A DNA stretch of 64,000 bases from Streptomyces werraensis (GCA_014656175.1 BNBX01000006.1:1-64000), one strand, 5' to 3'; positions 35,248 to 43,836 are shown, numbered from the stretch's first letter. Numbers and translations: made by a program. Notes: a model not told the origin generated them from the letters alone.

Positions 35248-36576
35248 GTGAGGGCCAGCGGGCACCCGCCCGCCATGGACGTACTCAGCCGCCCTTTGAT
35301 CGACCGCACCCTGCCGCTCCTCGCCGAGGGATACGCCTGGCTCCCCAACCGGATGCGCGACGCGTCCGGCTCGGTGGTCCGCACCCGGATCATGGGCCGC
35401 CCCGCCCTCGCCCTGCGCGGACCGGAGGCGGTCCGCTTCTTCTACGACGAAAGGAACGTGCACCGGCACCGCGCGATCCCCGAGCCCGTTCTCGGCACCC
35501 TCTTCGGGCACGAGGCCGTGCACACCCTGGACGGCGCGGCCCACCGCGCCCGCAAGGAGCTGTTCCTGCCGCTGCTGCAACCCGCCTCCGTGGCGGGACT
35601 CGCCGAGCATGTCTCCGACGCCTGGGACGCGGCCGTACCGGAATGGGGCCGCCGCGACTCGGTCGTGCTCTTCGACGAGGCGGCCACCGTACTCACCCGC
35701 GGCGTCCACCGCTGGGCGGGCGTACCGCTGGACGACGCCGGAGCGGGGGCGGCCGCGCGGGACATGACCGCGATGGTGGACGGCTTCGCCTCCGCGGGTC
35801 CGCGCCATCTGCGGGCCCGCCGCGCCCGCGGCCGCCAGGAGGAGCGGCTGGCCCGCCTGGTCCGCGACGTCCGCACCGGAACGGTCACCGCGCCCGCCGG
35901 CTCGGTGCTGGAGCGGGTCTGCGCGCACAAGGACGCGGACGGCGAGCCGCTGGACGAGAAGACCGCCGCCGTCGAACTGCTCAACGTGCTGCGCCCGACC
36001 ACCGCCCTCGCCTGGTTCGTCGCCTTCGCCGCGCACGCCCTGCACCGCTGGCCGGAGAACCGCGCGCCGCTCGCGGCCGGGGACGCCGCGTTCCGGACGG
36101 CGTTCGCGCACGAGGTGCGCCGCTTCTACCCGTTCGTGCCCTTCCTCGGCGGCCTCGCGGCCCGCGACCTGTTCTGGCGCGGCGTCTGGGTCCCCGAGGG
36201 CGGCCTGGTGGTGCTCGACGTCTACGGCCAGAACCACGACGAAACGCTGTGGGGCGACCCGTACGCCTTCCGCCCTCGCCGCTTCCTCGAACGGGCCGTC
36301 GGGCGCGACGAGCTGATCCCGCAGGGCGGCGGCGACCCGGCGACGGGCCACCGCTGCCCCGGAGAGGGGCTCACGGTCGGCGTGTTGGAGACCCTCGCCG
36401 CGCAACTAGCCCGTATGGAGTACACGGTCCCGGACCAGAATCTGGCCATCCCCCTGCACCGCGTCCCCACCCTCCCGCACAGCGGTGTCGTCCTTACGGG
36501 CATAGGGCGGGCCGCCCTTCAGCCGTCCCCGCGCACTGCACCCGTACCCCCGCCGCATGTTGAAGAAGTGACGTAA
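35248..36576 (+). CDS. CYP152-like cytochrome P450 (fatty-acid peroxygenase type)
   Basis: A 442-aa cytosolic P450. The haem loop is PQGGGDPATGHRCPGEGL (cysteine ligand about C370). EVRRFYPF is the ExxR-type K-helix. NVLRPTTALAWF around R249 replaces the normal I-helix acid-alcohol pair with the Arg-Pro seen in CYP152 enzymes (BSbeta, OleT, CypC). Those use H2O2 to hydroxylate or decarboxylate fatty acids, so a redox partner may be unnecessary. GTG 35248 lies 6 bases after GGAG; ATG 35275 lacks such a site. It lies 88 bp upstream of the peptide operon and could supply an oxidative or lipid-modifying step. Confidence 0.88.
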   Translation: MRASGHPPAMDVLSRPLIDRTLPLLAEGYAWLPNRMRDASGSVVRTRIMGRPALALRGPEAVRFFYDERNVHRHRAIPEPVLGTLFGHEAVHTLDGAAHRARKELFLPLLQPASVAGLAEHVSDAWDAAVPEWGRRDSVVLFDEAATVLTRGVHRWAGVPLDDAGAGAAARDMTAMVDGFASAGPRHLRARRARGRQEERLARLVRDVRTGTVTAPAGSVLERVCAHKDADGEPLDEKTAAVELLNVLRPTTALAWFVAFAAHALHRWPENRAPLAAGDAAFRTAFAHEVRRFYPFVPFLGGLAARDLFWRGVWVPEGGLVVLDVYGQNHDETLWGDPYAFRPRRFLERAVGRDELIPQGGGDPATGHRCPGEGLTVGVLETLAAQLARMEYTVPDQNLAIPLHRVPTLPHSGVVLTGIGRAALQPSPRTAPVPPPHVEEVT

Positions 36577-36601
36577 GTAAGTACGGGAAAAGTGGCGTGA
36601 T

Positions 36602-36631
36602 TTGTCCGATTCGGGTGATTCTGGATGTGAA
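36602..36631 (+). promoter_or_regulatory. Putative promoter of the 62-aa peptide operon
   Basis: TTGTCC (36602-36607) and TGTGAA (36626-36631), with an 18-bp spacer, lie in an unusually AT-rich patch just after the P450 stop. A start near 36640 would give a leader of about 25 nt with GGGAG before ATG 36665. An alternative -10 is AAGGTACTT, a few bases later. Confidence 0.4.
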
Positions 36632-36664
36632 AGGTACTTCGCTACACCTCAGGGAGATGGTGTC

Positions 36665-36853
36665 ATGCGTACCGACGAGAAGGTCATCCAGCGAGTCACC
36701 GGGATCCAGGCCGCCGACATCGAAGCGGCTCTCGACCCGGTCGAGGCCGACGGCGTCTACCGCGACAGCCGTCAGTGCGCCGGCCTGGCGCTCCTCTCCG
36801 GCGGCGGAAAGCTGCTGCTGTCGCCGCCGACCCCGCGCCCGAAGAAGGGCTGA
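36665..36853 (+). CDS. 62-aa peptide, candidate precursor or signal peptide
   Basis: The N-terminal ~35 residues (MRTDEKVIQRVTGIQAADIE onward) are charged and helical, like a RiPP leader. The C-terminal part is compositionally different: one cysteine (QCAGLALLSGGGKLLL) and a proline/basic tail ending PRPKKG. It has no Sec signal, no DNA-binding motif and no enzyme motif. ATG 36665 follows GGGAG by 9 bases. It is first in a tight five-gene set with two paralogous unknown proteins and a serine hydrolase. A precursor role is inference from size, bipartite composition and operon position; it could also be a small regulatory subunit. Confidence 0.6.
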   Translation: MRTDEKVIQRVTGIQAADIEAALDPVEADGVYRDSRQCAGLALLSGGGKLLLSPPTPRPKKG

Positions 36854-36875
36854 ACGGATCGACGGGAGTAGTCGA

Positions 36876-37568
36876 ATGGAGCAGTCAGGCACCTCGACCC
36901 GCTTGCAGGCCGCGGTGCAGGACCTCGCTTCCGGTGTGGTCTCCGCCCTCAGGGGCGGGGACCACGCTCACGTGGTTCCCCCCGCGGGGACCGACGGGGA
37001 AGCGGGGGACCTCGCACTGGCCGCAGTACGCGTCCTGGGAGCGGACGCGTTGCTGCCGGGCCTGCTGTCACACACTCCGCCCGACCCGGCAGAACTGGCC
37101 GTCTTCCGCAAGGCGGTCGAGGCGTACCCGCCCCGCCCGGACGCCGCGCCCACCGTGCGCTGGAGCCACTGGGCGATGGCCCGTACCCTCCGCCGCGCCG
37201 ACCCCTCCTCGGCGGAACCGCCGGCCGAGCCGGACACCGCGTGGCTGGACGGCGCCACCTGGCAGGTCCTCACCCACCAACTCGCCGTCCTGGCGCCCCT
37301 CGCGCTGCCAGGGGAGGACTGCGCGGTGCACCGCCTCGCCCAGCACCGCCCCGTGGACGTCGCCCGCGGCTTCGTCCGCGCGGTACGCCGCAGGGACTGG
37401 CGGCAGGCCGCGGGCGCGGGCCGCTGGCTGACCCTGCTGCCCGGCGTACCGGACACCGTCGGCCTGGAGTCCGGACTGGACTTCGTGGAGCTGATGGGCG
37501 GACAGGACCCGCTCGTCGCCCTCCAGGTGCAGGCCGCCCGCCGGATGCGGATGGGAGCACGCGGGTGA
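36876..37568 (+). CDS. Unknown 230-aa protein of the peptide operon
   Basis: Begins MEQSGTSTRLQAAVQDLASG; ATG 36876 is 8 bases after GGGAG and 22 bp past the peptide stop. It is predicted mostly helical, rich in Trp and His (WSHWAMARTLRRAD; ATWQVLTHQLAVLAPLAL; AQHRPVDVARGFVRAVRRRDW). There is no signal peptide, membrane helix or known catalytic motif. It lacks the THxxFHxxDWG motif of its two downstream neighbours, though the helical, Trp-rich character is similar. Its TGA overlaps the next GTG (GTGA), implying stoichiometric expression. It is a candidate leader-binding or scaffold protein; I do not recognise it. Confidence 0.65.
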   Translation: MEQSGTSTRLQAAVQDLASGVVSALRGGDHAHVVPPAGTDGEAGDLALAAVRVLGADALLPGLLSHTPPDPAELAVFRKAVEAYPPRPDAAPTVRWSHWAMARTLRRADPSSAEPPAEPDTAWLDGATWQVLTHQLAVLAPLALPGEDCAVHRLAQHRPVDVARGFVRAVRRRDWRQAAGAGRWLTLLPGVPDTVGLESGLDFVELMGGQDPLVALQVQAARRMRMGARG

Positions 37569-38554
37569 CCGCGCTCGCCGAGGACCTCCGCACCGTCGCC
37601 GACGGCGCGCTGGCCTGGGTGGATGCCCACCGCGCCGGCTTCGCCCTCGGCGAGGACGCGCTCGCCGTCGACGGCGAGGTCGACCTGAGCTGGAAGCCGC
37701 TCGGCGAGCTCGCCCAGGTCTGCGCGACCGTCACCCGGCTCACCGAACCCGCCGACCCGCTGCACGCCCGCGCCCGCGGACTGCTGGACTTCGCCTGGCA
37801 GGAGACGCACGAGGGCGAGTTGTTCCTGCGGCTGCAGCGCCTGGAGCCGTTCGCCACCTACCCGCTGGAGGTGTACGCCGCGCTGGCCTCGGCCGGACTG
37901 CGGCACCCGGCCTTCGAACAGGCGGCCGCCGTGGTGGCGCGCACCCGGGGCTGGCGGCTCACCGAACAGGATCCGACGCGACGGCTCGGCGTCCTGCGCG
38001 CCGAGGAACGCTGCGGCGTCCACTCGCTCGGCCAGGCACCGCCGGGCCTGGAGCAGACCTGGCTCGGCGGACTGCCCGAGCCATGGACCTTCGGCCGCGA
38101 CGCCGGATACGCCCTCACCCACGTCGTCTTCCATTGCAGCGACTGGGGGTGCGACGCGGCCGCCGTGCCGCCGGTCCTCGTCGCCTACCTGACGGACTGG
38201 CTGCCGCCCTGGCTCGACACCTGTCTGGAGGCGGGCATGTGGGACCTCGGTGGCGAACTCCTGGCCGTGGCCGCCGTCGTGGCCCGGACGACCGGCGAGG
38301 ACCCGCCCGCCGACGCCTGGCAGCGCCTGGTCGCGGCCCGGGGCCCGGCCGGCGAGGTCCCTCTGGACGACCGGGACCTCGGCGACCTCGCCGCAGGACC
38401 CGGGGACGCCGACGGCGAACGCTACTTCCTGCACCACTACCACTCCACCCTCATGGCCGCCTTCGCCGCGGTCCTGGCAGGTGCCCGCCCGGACTCCCCG
38501 CCCGCGCGAGCCGCGGCGGGGCACCGGTACGGCGGACAAGGAGCGCCGGCATGA
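37565..38554 (+). CDS. Unknown helical protein, paralog 1 (THxxFHxxDWG/YHSTL family)
   Basis: A 329-aa cytosolic protein. It shares a colinear set of motifs with the next gene: KPLGELAQVC (about 44-53), LLDFAWQE, PTRRLG (138-142), PEPWT, YALTHVVFHCSDWG (182-195; H186, H190, D193), WDLGGELLAV and HYHSTLMAAFAAVLA (about 291-305). The conserved histidines and aspartate could form a metal or catalytic site in an alpha/alpha barrel-like fold. It may correspond to a Pfam DUF of actinobacteria (DUF6895 comes to mind), but I cannot verify that. The GTG start overlaps the upstream stop, and its own stop overlaps the next ATG. Confidence 0.7.
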   Translation: MTALAEDLRTVADGALAWVDAHRAGFALGEDALAVDGEVDLSWKPLGELAQVCATVTRLTEPADPLHARARGLLDFAWQETHEGELFLRLQRLEPFATYPLEVYAALASAGLRHPAFEQAAAVVARTRGWRLTEQDPTRRLGVLRAEERCGVHSLGQAPPGLEQTWLGGLPEPWTFGRDAGYALTHVVFHCSDWGCDAAAVPPVLVAYLTDWLPPWLDTCLEAGMWDLGGELLAVAAVVARTTGEDPPADAWQRLVAARGPAGEVPLDDRDLGDLAAGPGDADGERYFLHHYHSTLMAAFAAVLAGARPDSPPARAAAGHRYGGQGAPA

Positions 38555-39471
38555 CCGACACCCGTCTCGTCCACACCGTCGGTGTCGGCGCCATGGAATG
38601 GCTGTGGGCACACCGCGACGGCTTCCGGCTGGAGCCTGACGTGGACCCGGAAGTGGGCTTCCTGGAACGCTTCAAGCCGGTCGGAGAACTCGCTCTCGTC
38701 TGCAAGGTGCTCTTCCGCGAGGGCGTGGCGGGCTCCCGGCAGGCGGAACTGGCCCGCCGTCTGCTCGACCACGTCTGGCGCGAGACCCTGGACGGCGGCA
38801 CCATGCTGGTGCGTGGTCAGCGCACCGAGCCGGCCTCTCCGGTCCCCTTCGAGGTGTACCTGCCGTTCCACGAACTCGGCTACAGCCATCCCGAGCTGGA
38901 GCGCCACGTCGTGCTGAACAACCGCCTCGACAGCTGGTCCGCCCTCGAGATCTCCCCCACCCGGCGGCTCGGACTGTCCGCGTTCCAGCGGCGCTTCGGC
39001 CTCACCCCCCGCCCCTCGGAGGCCGAGGCCCTGCGCTCCACCTGGCTGGCCCGCGCCCCCGAACCGTGGACCGTCGAGGGGCACATCGCCTACGACATCA
39101 CGCACTGCGTGTTCCATCTGACCGACTGGGGCGAGAACCCCGGCGGACTGCCCCCGGACATCGCCGAGTACCTGGCGACCTGGCTGCCCGCGTGGATCGA
39201 CGACTGGCTGGACCTGCGCCGCTGGGACCTGCTCGGCGAACTCCTCGTGGTGGACGCCTGCCTGCCCCGCCCCACCCTCGACGAGACGGCCTGGCGGGCC
39301 TTCGCCGCCGCCCAGCAGCCCGACGGCGCCATGCCCGCCATCCGCGACATGCCCGAGGGCGACGAGGAGGCCGTCTTCGACGTCGTCTACCACTCGACCC
39401 TGGTCGCCGCGTTCGCCTCGGTCCTGGCCACCTCCCGCGCCCTGACCGAGCTGGCCGGCGCCGCCTCATGA
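38551..39471 (+). CDS. Unknown helical protein, paralog 2 (THxxFHxxDWG/YHSTL family)
   Basis: A 306-aa paralog of the preceding protein. Matching motifs are KPVGELALVC (42-51), LLDHVWRETLDGG, PTRRLGLSAFQRRFG, PEPWTVEGHIAYDITHCVFHLTDWG (H185, H189, D192), WLPAWIDDWLDLRRWDLLGELL and YHSTLVAAFASVLA (280-293). By eye the two are perhaps 40% identical over most of their length. A preserved pair suggests a heteromeric enzyme or two sequential modification steps. ATG 38551 follows AAGGAG and overlaps the previous stop; the TGA overlaps the serine hydrolase ATG. Confidence 0.7.
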   Translation: MTDTRLVHTVGVGAMEWLWAHRDGFRLEPDVDPEVGFLERFKPVGELALVCKVLFREGVAGSRQAELARRLLDHVWRETLDGGTMLVRGQRTEPASPVPFEVYLPFHELGYSHPELERHVVLNNRLDSWSALEISPTRRLGLSAFQRRFGLTPRPSEAEALRSTWLARAPEPWTVEGHIAYDITHCVFHLTDWGENPGGLPPDIAEYLATWLPAWIDDWLDLRRWDLLGELLVVDACLPRPTLDETAWRAFAAAQQPDGAMPAIRDMPEGDEEAVFDVVYHSTLVAAFASVLATSRALTELAGAAS

Positions 39472-40559
39472 CGACGGGGTACCGCACCTCCTGGCCGGGT
39501 CCGCCGACCGGCCGGGAGGACCAGCCCTCCCGGAACCCCGGGGACGGGGGAGCCGGCTGGCCGGAGCGGCTGGCCGGGGCCGTCACCGCGGCCGACGCCC
39601 CCGACACCGTCTTCGCGCTCTCCCGCCACGGCCGCCGCACGGTCGTCACCGGCGGGACCGGCGGATCACCCGGACGCCCCCGCGACCGGCTGCGCTACGA
39701 GATCGGCTCGGCCACCAAGGCGTTCACCGGACTGCTGCTGGCGCATCTGGTGGACAGCGGCCTCCTCACCGGAGGCGAGCCGGCAGCCGCCCTGCTCGGC
39801 GCCCGCCGCCCGCCCGGCCGCACCCCCGTCACGCTCGCCCACCTGGTGACCCACACGGCCGGACTGCCCGCGCTCCCCGCCGACTTCTACCCGCGCGCGC
39901 TGCCCGCCTGGCGCACCAACCCCTACGCCCGTTACCCCGACGCCCGCGTCGTCGACGCCTTCCTGCGTCACCGCCCCCGCCACCGCCCCGGCACCCGCTG
40001 GCGCTACTCCAACTTCGGCGTCGCCGTCCTCGGCCACGCCCTCGGCGCGGCCACCGGAACCGACTGGCAGGACCTGCTCGCCGACCGCCTGCTCGCCCCC
40101 CTCGCCCTCCGTGACACCGCCACGCGTCCCTCGGAGGGCGACGGGCTCGACGCCGTCGGTCATGGCAAGGACGGCACTGGCGCGCTGCCCGCCTTCGACG
40201 CGGGAGGCTTCCGGGCGGCCGGAGCGGTCCGCGCCACCCCGCACGACCTGCTCACCTTCCTGGAGGCCCACCTCGACCCCGACCGGTTCCCGCCGCTGAC
40301 GGGCGCCCTCCGCGCCGTCCGCACCCCGGTGCTGCGCCGGGGGTTCGGGCACCGGCACGTGCACACGGTCGCCTGGTTCCGGCACCCCACGGACGGCGGG
40401 CCGCTGTACTTCCACAGCGGGGCCACCCTCGGCCAGCAGGCGTTCCTGGGCTTCCGGCCCGACACGGGCACCGCGCTCGCCGCCGTCTGCACCCGCCGCT
40501 TCCGCTCCGGCGACCCGTTCGTGTCCGCTGCTTACGCGCTGCTCGCCGAGGAGCACTAG
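39468..40559 (+). CDS. Serine hydrolase of the beta-lactamase/PBP fold (SxxK)
   Basis: A 363-aa protein with the class C beta-lactamase-like triad: S81-x-x-K84 (GSATKAFTG), Y180-S-N182 (RYSNFG) and H316-S-G318 (FHSGATLGQQ). The family covers esterases, D-amino-acid peptidases and amidases. No signal peptide is present, so it probably acts in the cytosol on a small molecule or peptide. It is the last gene of the peptide operon (ATGA overlap) and could be the protease or the resistance/tailoring step. The N-terminal ~45 residues are low-complexity. A very stable hairpin follows 2 bp after the stop. Confidence 0.85.
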   Translation: MTTGYRTSWPGPPTGREDQPSRNPGDGGAGWPERLAGAVTAADAPDTVFALSRHGRRTVVTGGTGGSPGRPRDRLRYEIGSATKAFTGLLLAHLVDSGLLTGGEPAAALLGARRPPGRTPVTLAHLVTHTAGLPALPADFYPRALPAWRTNPYARYPDARVVDAFLRHRPRHRPGTRWRYSNFGVAVLGHALGAATGTDWQDLLADRLLAPLALRDTATRPSEGDGLDAVGHGKDGTGALPAFDAGGFRAAGAVRATPHDLLTFLEAHLDPDRFPPLTGALRAVRTPVLRRGFGHRHVHTVAWFRHPTDGGPLYFHSGATLGQQAFLGFRPDTGTALAAVCTRRFRSGDPFVSAAYALLAEEH

Positions 40560-40561
40560 AA

Positions 40562-40615
40562 GGCGGAAACGGCGTCGGCGGCGGTCCGAGGACCACCGCC
40601 GACGCCGTTTCCGCC
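40562..40615. terminator. Very strong bidirectional hairpin terminator
   Basis: Two 26-nt arms with a single mismatch meet at an almost loopless GGTCC-GA-GGACC apex, starting 2 bp after the serine hydrolase stop and ending 7 bp before the protease stop on the other strand. It should end both convergent transcripts. Confidence 0.8.
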
Positions 40616-40622
40616 CGCCGTG

Positions 40623-41993
40623 TCAGACGCGCTGCCAGAGCGCCGGCGTCCCGGCGGGCGCCCACGCGCCCTGCGCCTGGTGGGTCTGCAGGCACTGGTA
40701 CGTCACCCCGTCACGCGTGACGGTGGCGCCCGCCTCGTAGACCCGGCCGGCGGTCCACGCCTGCGCACCGGTCTCCTGCTCCCCGGGCGCGGCCTGCGCG
40801 GACGCCGTGACCAGCGTCAGTCCGTACTCGGAGAGGATCGGGTTGACCGGCTGGAAGAACGTCGTGCCGCCGCTGGTGCAGTTGCCGGAGCCGCCGGAGG
40901 TGACCCCCTGCGCCTGTGCGCCCGCCACGTACGGGCCGCCGGAGTCGCCCGGTTCCGCGCACACCGTCGTCCGGGTCAGCCCGTTGACCGTGCCCTCCGG
41001 GTAGCGGACGCTCGCGTCGTGCTGCTCGATCACCCCGCAGTGCCAGCCCGTGGTGGAGCCCGAACGGCACACCGACGCTCCGACGAGTGCCTGCGCCGAG
41101 CCGGTGACCTGGACCTCCTGGCCGTCCGCCGCCTTCAGGTCGGGCGTGGGCGTCCACTGGCTCTGGGCGGCCACCCACGCCATGTCGCGCCCGGGGAACT
41201 CGGACGCCTGGAAGGTGCCCTGTGCGGTGCGGTCGTAGCCGGTGGTGGTCGCGCCCGCCCGGCCGCAGTGCCCGGCCGTCACGAATCCGCCCTGGCTGCC
41301 CTGGGTGACGGAGAAGCCGACGGAGCAGCGGGCCGAGTCGTTGATGTAGTACGCGTCGCCGCCGGTGATGTCCTGCAGCAGCCGGGGCCGTTCGGGGGCA
41401 AGGCGGATGCCGACGTCCTCGCCCGCCACGCCCGCGGCCTCCACGAAGGCGGTGCCCGCGGCCTGGTCGACGGCCTGCACCACGACCTGGTTCCTCACCA
41501 CGTCGACGTACCAGACGGGCGTGTCGACGGTGGAGACGCGGCCGGCCGCCGCGTCCAGCTTCTCCTTCGCCGCCTGCAGCGCCGCCAGGGGCCGCTCGAC
41601 CACATGCGCCGTGGCGCCCTCGGCCTTGATGGCCGCCACGTCCTTGGCGTCCGTGGTGGCGACCGTCAGCTCGTCGGCGGTCGCGCCCCGCAGCCAGGCG
41701 CCTGCGTACCGCTCGCCCAGGGAGTTGCGCAGCCGGCCGGCGCGGGTGCCCGCCTCGGCCTCGTTGACCAGGCGCTCGGACGCCTGCTCCTCGTTGAGCT
41801 TCAGGTCGCGCTGGAGGGCGCTGAGCAGGTGCGGGGAGGGCCGGTCGGCGCCGAGGGTCTGGGCCGCCCCGGGCACGGGCCCCCCGGCGGGGGAGGCGTC
41901 GGCCGCCGCGGCGTGGGGGAGTCCGGCGAGGACGAGGGCGCCGAGTGCCACGAGCGCCGAGCGGCGCGCGGTCCGGGCGTGTCTGAGGACCAT
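40623..41993 (-). CDS. Streptogrisin C-like secreted serine protease with chitin-binding domain
   Basis: A 456-aa S1 (alpha-lytic) protease. Residues 1-31 are a signal peptide (RRSALVALGALVLAGLPHAAA). A long propeptide with two alpha-lytic prodomain-like segments reaches about 205. The mature enzyme starts near DITGGDAYYI, with catalytic H242 (VTAGHCG), D270 (GRDMAWV) and S351 (EPGDSGGP). Residues about 411-456 (QAWTAGRVYEAGATVTRDGVTY, WQRV) are a CBM5/12-type chitin-binding module. Size and layout match streptogrisin C. ATG 41993 with GGAGA upstream is preferred over ATG 42008. Confidence 0.93.
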   Translation of the reverse strand: MVLRHARTARRSALVALGALVLAGLPHAAAADASPAGGPVPGAAQTLGADRPSPHLLSALQRDLKLNEEQASERLVNEAEAGTRAGRLRNSLGERYAGAWLRGATADELTVATTDAKDVAAIKAEGATAHVVERPLAALQAAKEKLDAAAGRVSTVDTPVWYVDVVRNQVVVQAVDQAAGTAFVEAAGVAGEDVGIRLAPERPRLLQDITGGDAYYINDSARCSVGFSVTQGSQGGFVTAGHCGRAGATTTGYDRTAQGTFQASEFPGRDMAWVAAQSQWTPTPDLKAADGQEVQVTGSAQALVGASVCRSGSTTGWHCGVIEQHDASVRYPEGTVNGLTRTTVCAEPGDSGGPYVAGAQAQGVTSGGSGNCTSGGTTFFQPVNPILSEYGLTLVTASAQAAPGEQETGAQAWTAGRVYEAGATVTRDGVTYQCLQTHQAQGAWAPAGTPALWQRV

Positions 41994-42148
41994 TCGGTAC
42001 GTCTCCATTCGTTGGGGCGGCGTAGCTGTCGCGGAGACCGTTTCCCTGCCCGGTGCGCCCGACGGGATGTCAGGACACGCCGGAATTCGCACGTTCGGTA
42101 CGGCGACGGGCCCCGTGTGCAGTACGTGTGGGTATCGGACGGGTGACG

Positions 42149-43816
42149 TCACACGGGCGTCAGGCCGGGCGCGCCGGCCTCGGTGACGAAGGAGGCCGCG
42201 GTGGAGACGGCCGCGCCCGGTGTGGTCACGGCGGGCACGGTGCGGAAGTCGGCGCGGGCGTTCTCCCGGTTCAGCTCCACCCGCAGGTAGCCGCGCCGCC
42301 CGTCGTAGAAGCGCAGGTGCGGGTTGGCCCTCATGTAGGTGTCCCAGTTGGCCGGGCGCTGCGTCCCGTCGCGGCCGCTGGTGACGGAGGTGCACGTGAG
42401 CTCCGTGCCGACGGTGACGGCGGCGGGGTCGTCGAAGTCGTCCTTGACGTCGAAGGCGTACGCCACGTGGACGTCGCCGGTGAGCACCAGCCAGTTGTCG
42501 ACGCCGGCCCGCTTCGCCCCGGCGACGAGCCGGCCGCGGCTCGCGCGGTAGCCGTCCCAGGCGTCCATGGACAGCTTGGCCTCCGCCTCGAGGTCCAGCC
42601 GGCGCTGCGAGAAGCACACCTGCTGCGGCATCACGTTCCACAGCGCGGCGGAGGACGCCCACCCGTCGAGCAGCCAGCGCTCCTGGGCGTCCCCGGTGAG
42701 GGTGCGCGCCGGGTCGTCCGACTCCGGTCCCGGCACGTGCGGCACGTCGTCGTAGGCCTGGTCGGAGCGGTACTGGCGGGTGTCGAGGACGTCGAACTGG
42801 GCGAGGGTGCCCCAGTGCAGCCTGCGGTACAGCCGGGCGTCCGGCCCGTCGGGGAGCTGTCCCGCGCGCAGCGGCTGGTTCTCCCAGTAGGCGCGGTAGG
42901 CGGCGGCCCGCCGCGCCAGGAACCGCGCCGGGTCGCTGCCGTTCTCGTCGTGCTCCGCCGCGTAGTTGTTCTCCGTCTCGTGGTCGTCCCAGGTGACGAC
43001 GAACGGGTGCGCGGCGTGCGCCGCCCGCAGGTCCGGGTCGCTTCTGTAGAGCGCGTACCGCATCCGGTAGTCCGCGAGGGTCGTCGTCTCCCGGTTGAAC
43101 ACGGACGGCAGCACCCGGTCCGTGTAGTTCCGGGCGCCGCCCGCGGAGTTGACGGCGTACTCGTAGAGGTAGTCGCCGAGGTGGAACACCACGTCGACGT
43201 CCTCGCGCGCCAGGTGCCGGTGCGCGGTGTAGTAGCCGTCGTGGTACGCCTGGCAGGCGACCGCTGCCAGCCGCAGCCGTGTGACGTCGTCGCCGGCGGC
43301 GGGCGCGGTGCGGGTGCGGCCCGTGGGGCTGATCCAGGCGCCGGTGCGGAAGCGGTAGTGGTACGTCGTCGCCGGGTCGAGACCCCGTAGGTCGACGCGG
43401 ACGCTGTGCGCGTACTCGGGGTGGGCGAGGGCGGTGCCGGAGCGCACGACCAGGGCGAAGGACTCGTCGAGCGCGAGCTCCCAGGCCACCTCCACCTGCT
43501 GCTGCCCCAGACCGCCGTCCGGCGTGAAGGGCGCCGGGGCGAGCCGCGTCCAGATCAGCACCGAGTCCGGCAGCGGGTCGCCGGACGCGACGCCGAGGGT
43601 GAACGGGTCCTCGGTGATGCGGGCCGTCTCGAGCCGGGGCGCGGCGAACGCGCCGCGTGCGGGGAGGTTGCTGGAGAAGGCGAGGGCGGCGGCCGCGCCG
43701 GTGAGGGTCAGGAAGCGACGGCGGGACACATGGCGGGCGGCGGTGCGCAGTTCGACGTCGTGAGGTGTGGGGGTGAGCGCGGAGGCAGGTCGTCCGGTGC
43801 GGCCCGGCAGCGCCAT
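42149..43816 (-). CDS. phoD: PhoD-type alkaline phosphatase/phosphodiesterase (Tat-exported)
   Basis: A 555-aa exported phosphatase. The N-terminus carries a twin-arginine signal (SRRRFLTLTGAAAALAFSSN). FTLGVASGDPLPDSVLIWTRL is the PhoD N-terminal domain. The metal-binding core includes AVACQAYHDGYYTAHRHL, VVFHLGDYLYEY, VTWDDHETENNYA and LTGDVHVAYAF. The enzyme uses Fe and Ca in known PhoD structures and releases phosphate from esters. ATG 43816 follows GAGAGG. PhoD genes are usually PhoP-controlled; only one GTTCACC-type element is visible upstream. Confidence 0.93.
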   Translation of the reverse strand: MALPGRTGRPASALTPTPHDVELRTAARHVSRRRFLTLTGAAAALAFSSNLPARGAFAAPRLETARITEDPFTLGVASGDPLPDSVLIWTRLAPAPFTPDGGLGQQQVEVAWELALDESFALVVRSGTALAHPEYAHSVRVDLRGLDPATTYHYRFRTGAWISPTGRTRTAPAAGDDVTRLRLAAVACQAYHDGYYTAHRHLAREDVDVVFHLGDYLYEYAVNSAGGARNYTDRVLPSVFNRETTTLADYRMRYALYRSDPDLRAAHAAHPFVVTWDDHETENNYAAEHDENGSDPARFLARRAAAYRAYWENQPLRAGQLPDGPDARLYRRLHWGTLAQFDVLDTRQYRSDQAYDDVPHVPGPESDDPARTLTGDAQERWLLDGWASSAALWNVMPQQVCFSQRRLDLEAEAKLSMDAWDGYRASRGRLVAGAKRAGVDNWLVLTGDVHVAYAFDVKDDFDDPAAVTVGTELTCTSVTSGRDGTQRPANWDTYMRANPHLRFYDGRRGYLRVELNRENARADFRTVPAVTTPGAAVSTAASFVTEAGAPGLTPV

Positions 43817-43836
43817 GCGGGGTCCTCTCGTACGGG

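Noticed and set aside
36995..38611. Minus-strand frames antisense to the peptide operon as the real genes
   Set aside because: The plus-strand genes have ribosome sites, stop-start overlaps and mutual paralogy; the minus frames are low-complexity.
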